A stretch of DNA of 64,000 nucleotides from assembly GCF_003007735.2 (NCBI RefSeq), contig NZ_PXNQ02000007.1, positions 1 to 64,000 on the forward strand, in the 5' to 3' direction. Source of the DNA: Paracoccus methylarcula (GTDB lineage: Bacteria; Pseudomonadota; Alphaproteobacteria; Rhodobacterales; Rhodobacteraceae). Made by a program: the position numbers and the translations under genes. A model generated the notes under the pieces. It saw nothing but the letters and a program-made list of their open reading frames with translations. It did no database searches and had not been told where the DNA came from. Below are positions 63,410 through 64,000 of this stretch, piece by piece (the first letter of the stretch is position 1; the number at the start of each line of letters is the position of its first letter).

Positions 63410-64000
63410 CCATGCGCTACGCTTCGATCACCGACCGCCTTGCCAATCTCGGATCCGACAAGTGGGAGATTCACCTGCGTGGCCGCGCGCTTGCGGCAGG
63501 CGACGATTCGGTGATCGAGCTGACCATCGGAGAGCCGGACGTGCCGCCTGACGGCACACTGCTGGATATCTGCAACGAGGCGATGCGTGCAAGCCGCACC
63601 CGCTATTCCAACGGGCGCGGAGAGGAGTCGGTCGTCTCGGCCTTGGCGCGGAAATACTCGCACCGCACCGGCCGCGAGATCGGTGCGGAAAATGTGCTGT
63701 GCTTTCCGGGCACCCAAACCGCGCTTTTCGCCGTCATGATGGGATTGCTCGAGGCGGGCGACAAGGTGCTGCTGCCCGATCCCTATTACGCGACCTATGA
63801 GGCGGTGATACGTGCGCCCGGCGCCGGGTTCCTGCCGGTGCCGCTGCGGGCGGAAAAGGGGTTCCATCTGCAGCCCGAGGATCTGGAAGCCGCGATCACG
63901 CCCGATTGCCGGGTCCTTCTGCTCAACAGTCCGCATAATCCAAGCGGTGCGGTCCTGTCGCGCGACGAGATCGCCGCCATCGGCGATATCTGCCACAAGC
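63406..64000 (+). CDS. Class I/II aminotransferase (5' part; runs off the window)
   Basis: A PLP-dependent aminotransferase. ATG 63406 overlaps the regulator's stop (ATGA). About 198 residues are visible: RYASITDRLANLGSDKWEIH, LTIGEPDVPPDGTLL near residue 40, and FPGTQTALFAVMMGLLEAGD near 103. YYATYEAV follows near 127 and LLLNSPHNPSGAVLS near 169. The PLP lysine lies beyond the window edge. It is aspartate-aminotransferase-like; coexpression with the regulator suggests a role in using the transported amino acid. Confidence 0.88.
   Translation, partial: MTMRYASITDRLANLGSDKWEIHLRGRALAAGDDSVIELTIGEPDVPPDGTLLDICNEAMRASRTRYSNGRGEESVVSALARKYSHRTGREIGAENVLCFPGTQTALFAVMMGLLEAGDKVLLPDPYYATYEAVIRAPGAGFLPVPLRAEKGFHLQPEDLEAAITPDCRVLLLNSPHNPSGAVLSRDEIAAIGDICHK

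Overview
The window reads as one chromosomal stretch of a high-GC alphaproteobacterium, most likely a Paracoccus-like member of the Rhodobacteraceae. The signs are a tandem tRNA-Asp, the CtrA-pathway phosphotransferase ChpT divergent from a DUF3553 protein, ornithine-lipid synthesis (olsB-olsA), a B12-dependent ribonucleotide reductase beside cbiB, an RpoH-type sigma factor, the lgt-midA-pgeF trio, a dedicated acyl carrier protein and ketoacyl synthase behind lpxD, TRAP transport of uronates, and an intergenic repeat whose core (TTCTTCATG...ATATCCCC) I associate with this family. The genus is an inference. I see no prophage, insertion sequence, CRISPR array or rRNA.

Layout. 0-8.5 kb: tRNA-Asp, DUF1203, proA, chpT/DUF3553, olsBA, class II nrdJ behind a good NrdR-box match, then cbiB and a cobC-like phosphatase. 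8.6-19.0 kb: a leucine/isovalerate degradation operon (ivd, two LprI-like secreted proteins, acyl-CoA synthetase, mccB, macro-domain protein, mccA, GST-like protein, hmgL, liuC) with a promoter and a palindromic operator in front. 19-31 kb: housekeeping genes (DUF817, glyA, nadK, amidase, a pseudo-M48 membrane protein, rpoH, rluA, DUF6476, ubiK, lgt, midA, pgeF). 30.9-39.7 kb: a uronate catabolic locus (GntR regulator, uxaC, TRAP dctPQM, KdgF-like cupin, kduI, kduD, uxuB-like reductase, and a broken remnant that looks like uxaA).

39.8-51.4 kb: mixed genes (GNAT, a frameshifted gamma-glutamylcyclotransferase, peroxiredoxin, ferredoxin-reductase-like enzyme, rsmD, a TetR regulator), then envelope genes (DUF882 peptidase, L,D-transpeptidase, lpxD, acp, fabF-like) and a frameshifted IalB-like protein. 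51.8-58.2 kb: a five-gene operon that I read as a gamma-butyrobetaine/carnitine to glycine-betaine pathway. 58.3-62.6 kb: a basic-amino-acid ABC transporter operon carrying a DDAH-type hydrolase and an internally deleted M20 hydrolase. 62.7-64.0 kb: a BetI-like TetR regulator and the start of a class I/II aminotransferase, cut by the window edge.

How it fits together. Three modules feed central metabolism: leucine to acetoacetate plus acetyl-CoA, uronates toward 2-keto-3-deoxygluconate, and carnitine-type quaternary amines to glycine betaine. Four genes between 41 and 63 kb carry single frameshifts and two more are deletion remnants. Either this half of the locus is decaying or the assembly has local indel errors, and the reads should decide before any gene is called lost. 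A dispersed repeat occurs at five intergenic sites, two of them long composite copies, and it brackets the macro-domain gene in inverted orientation.
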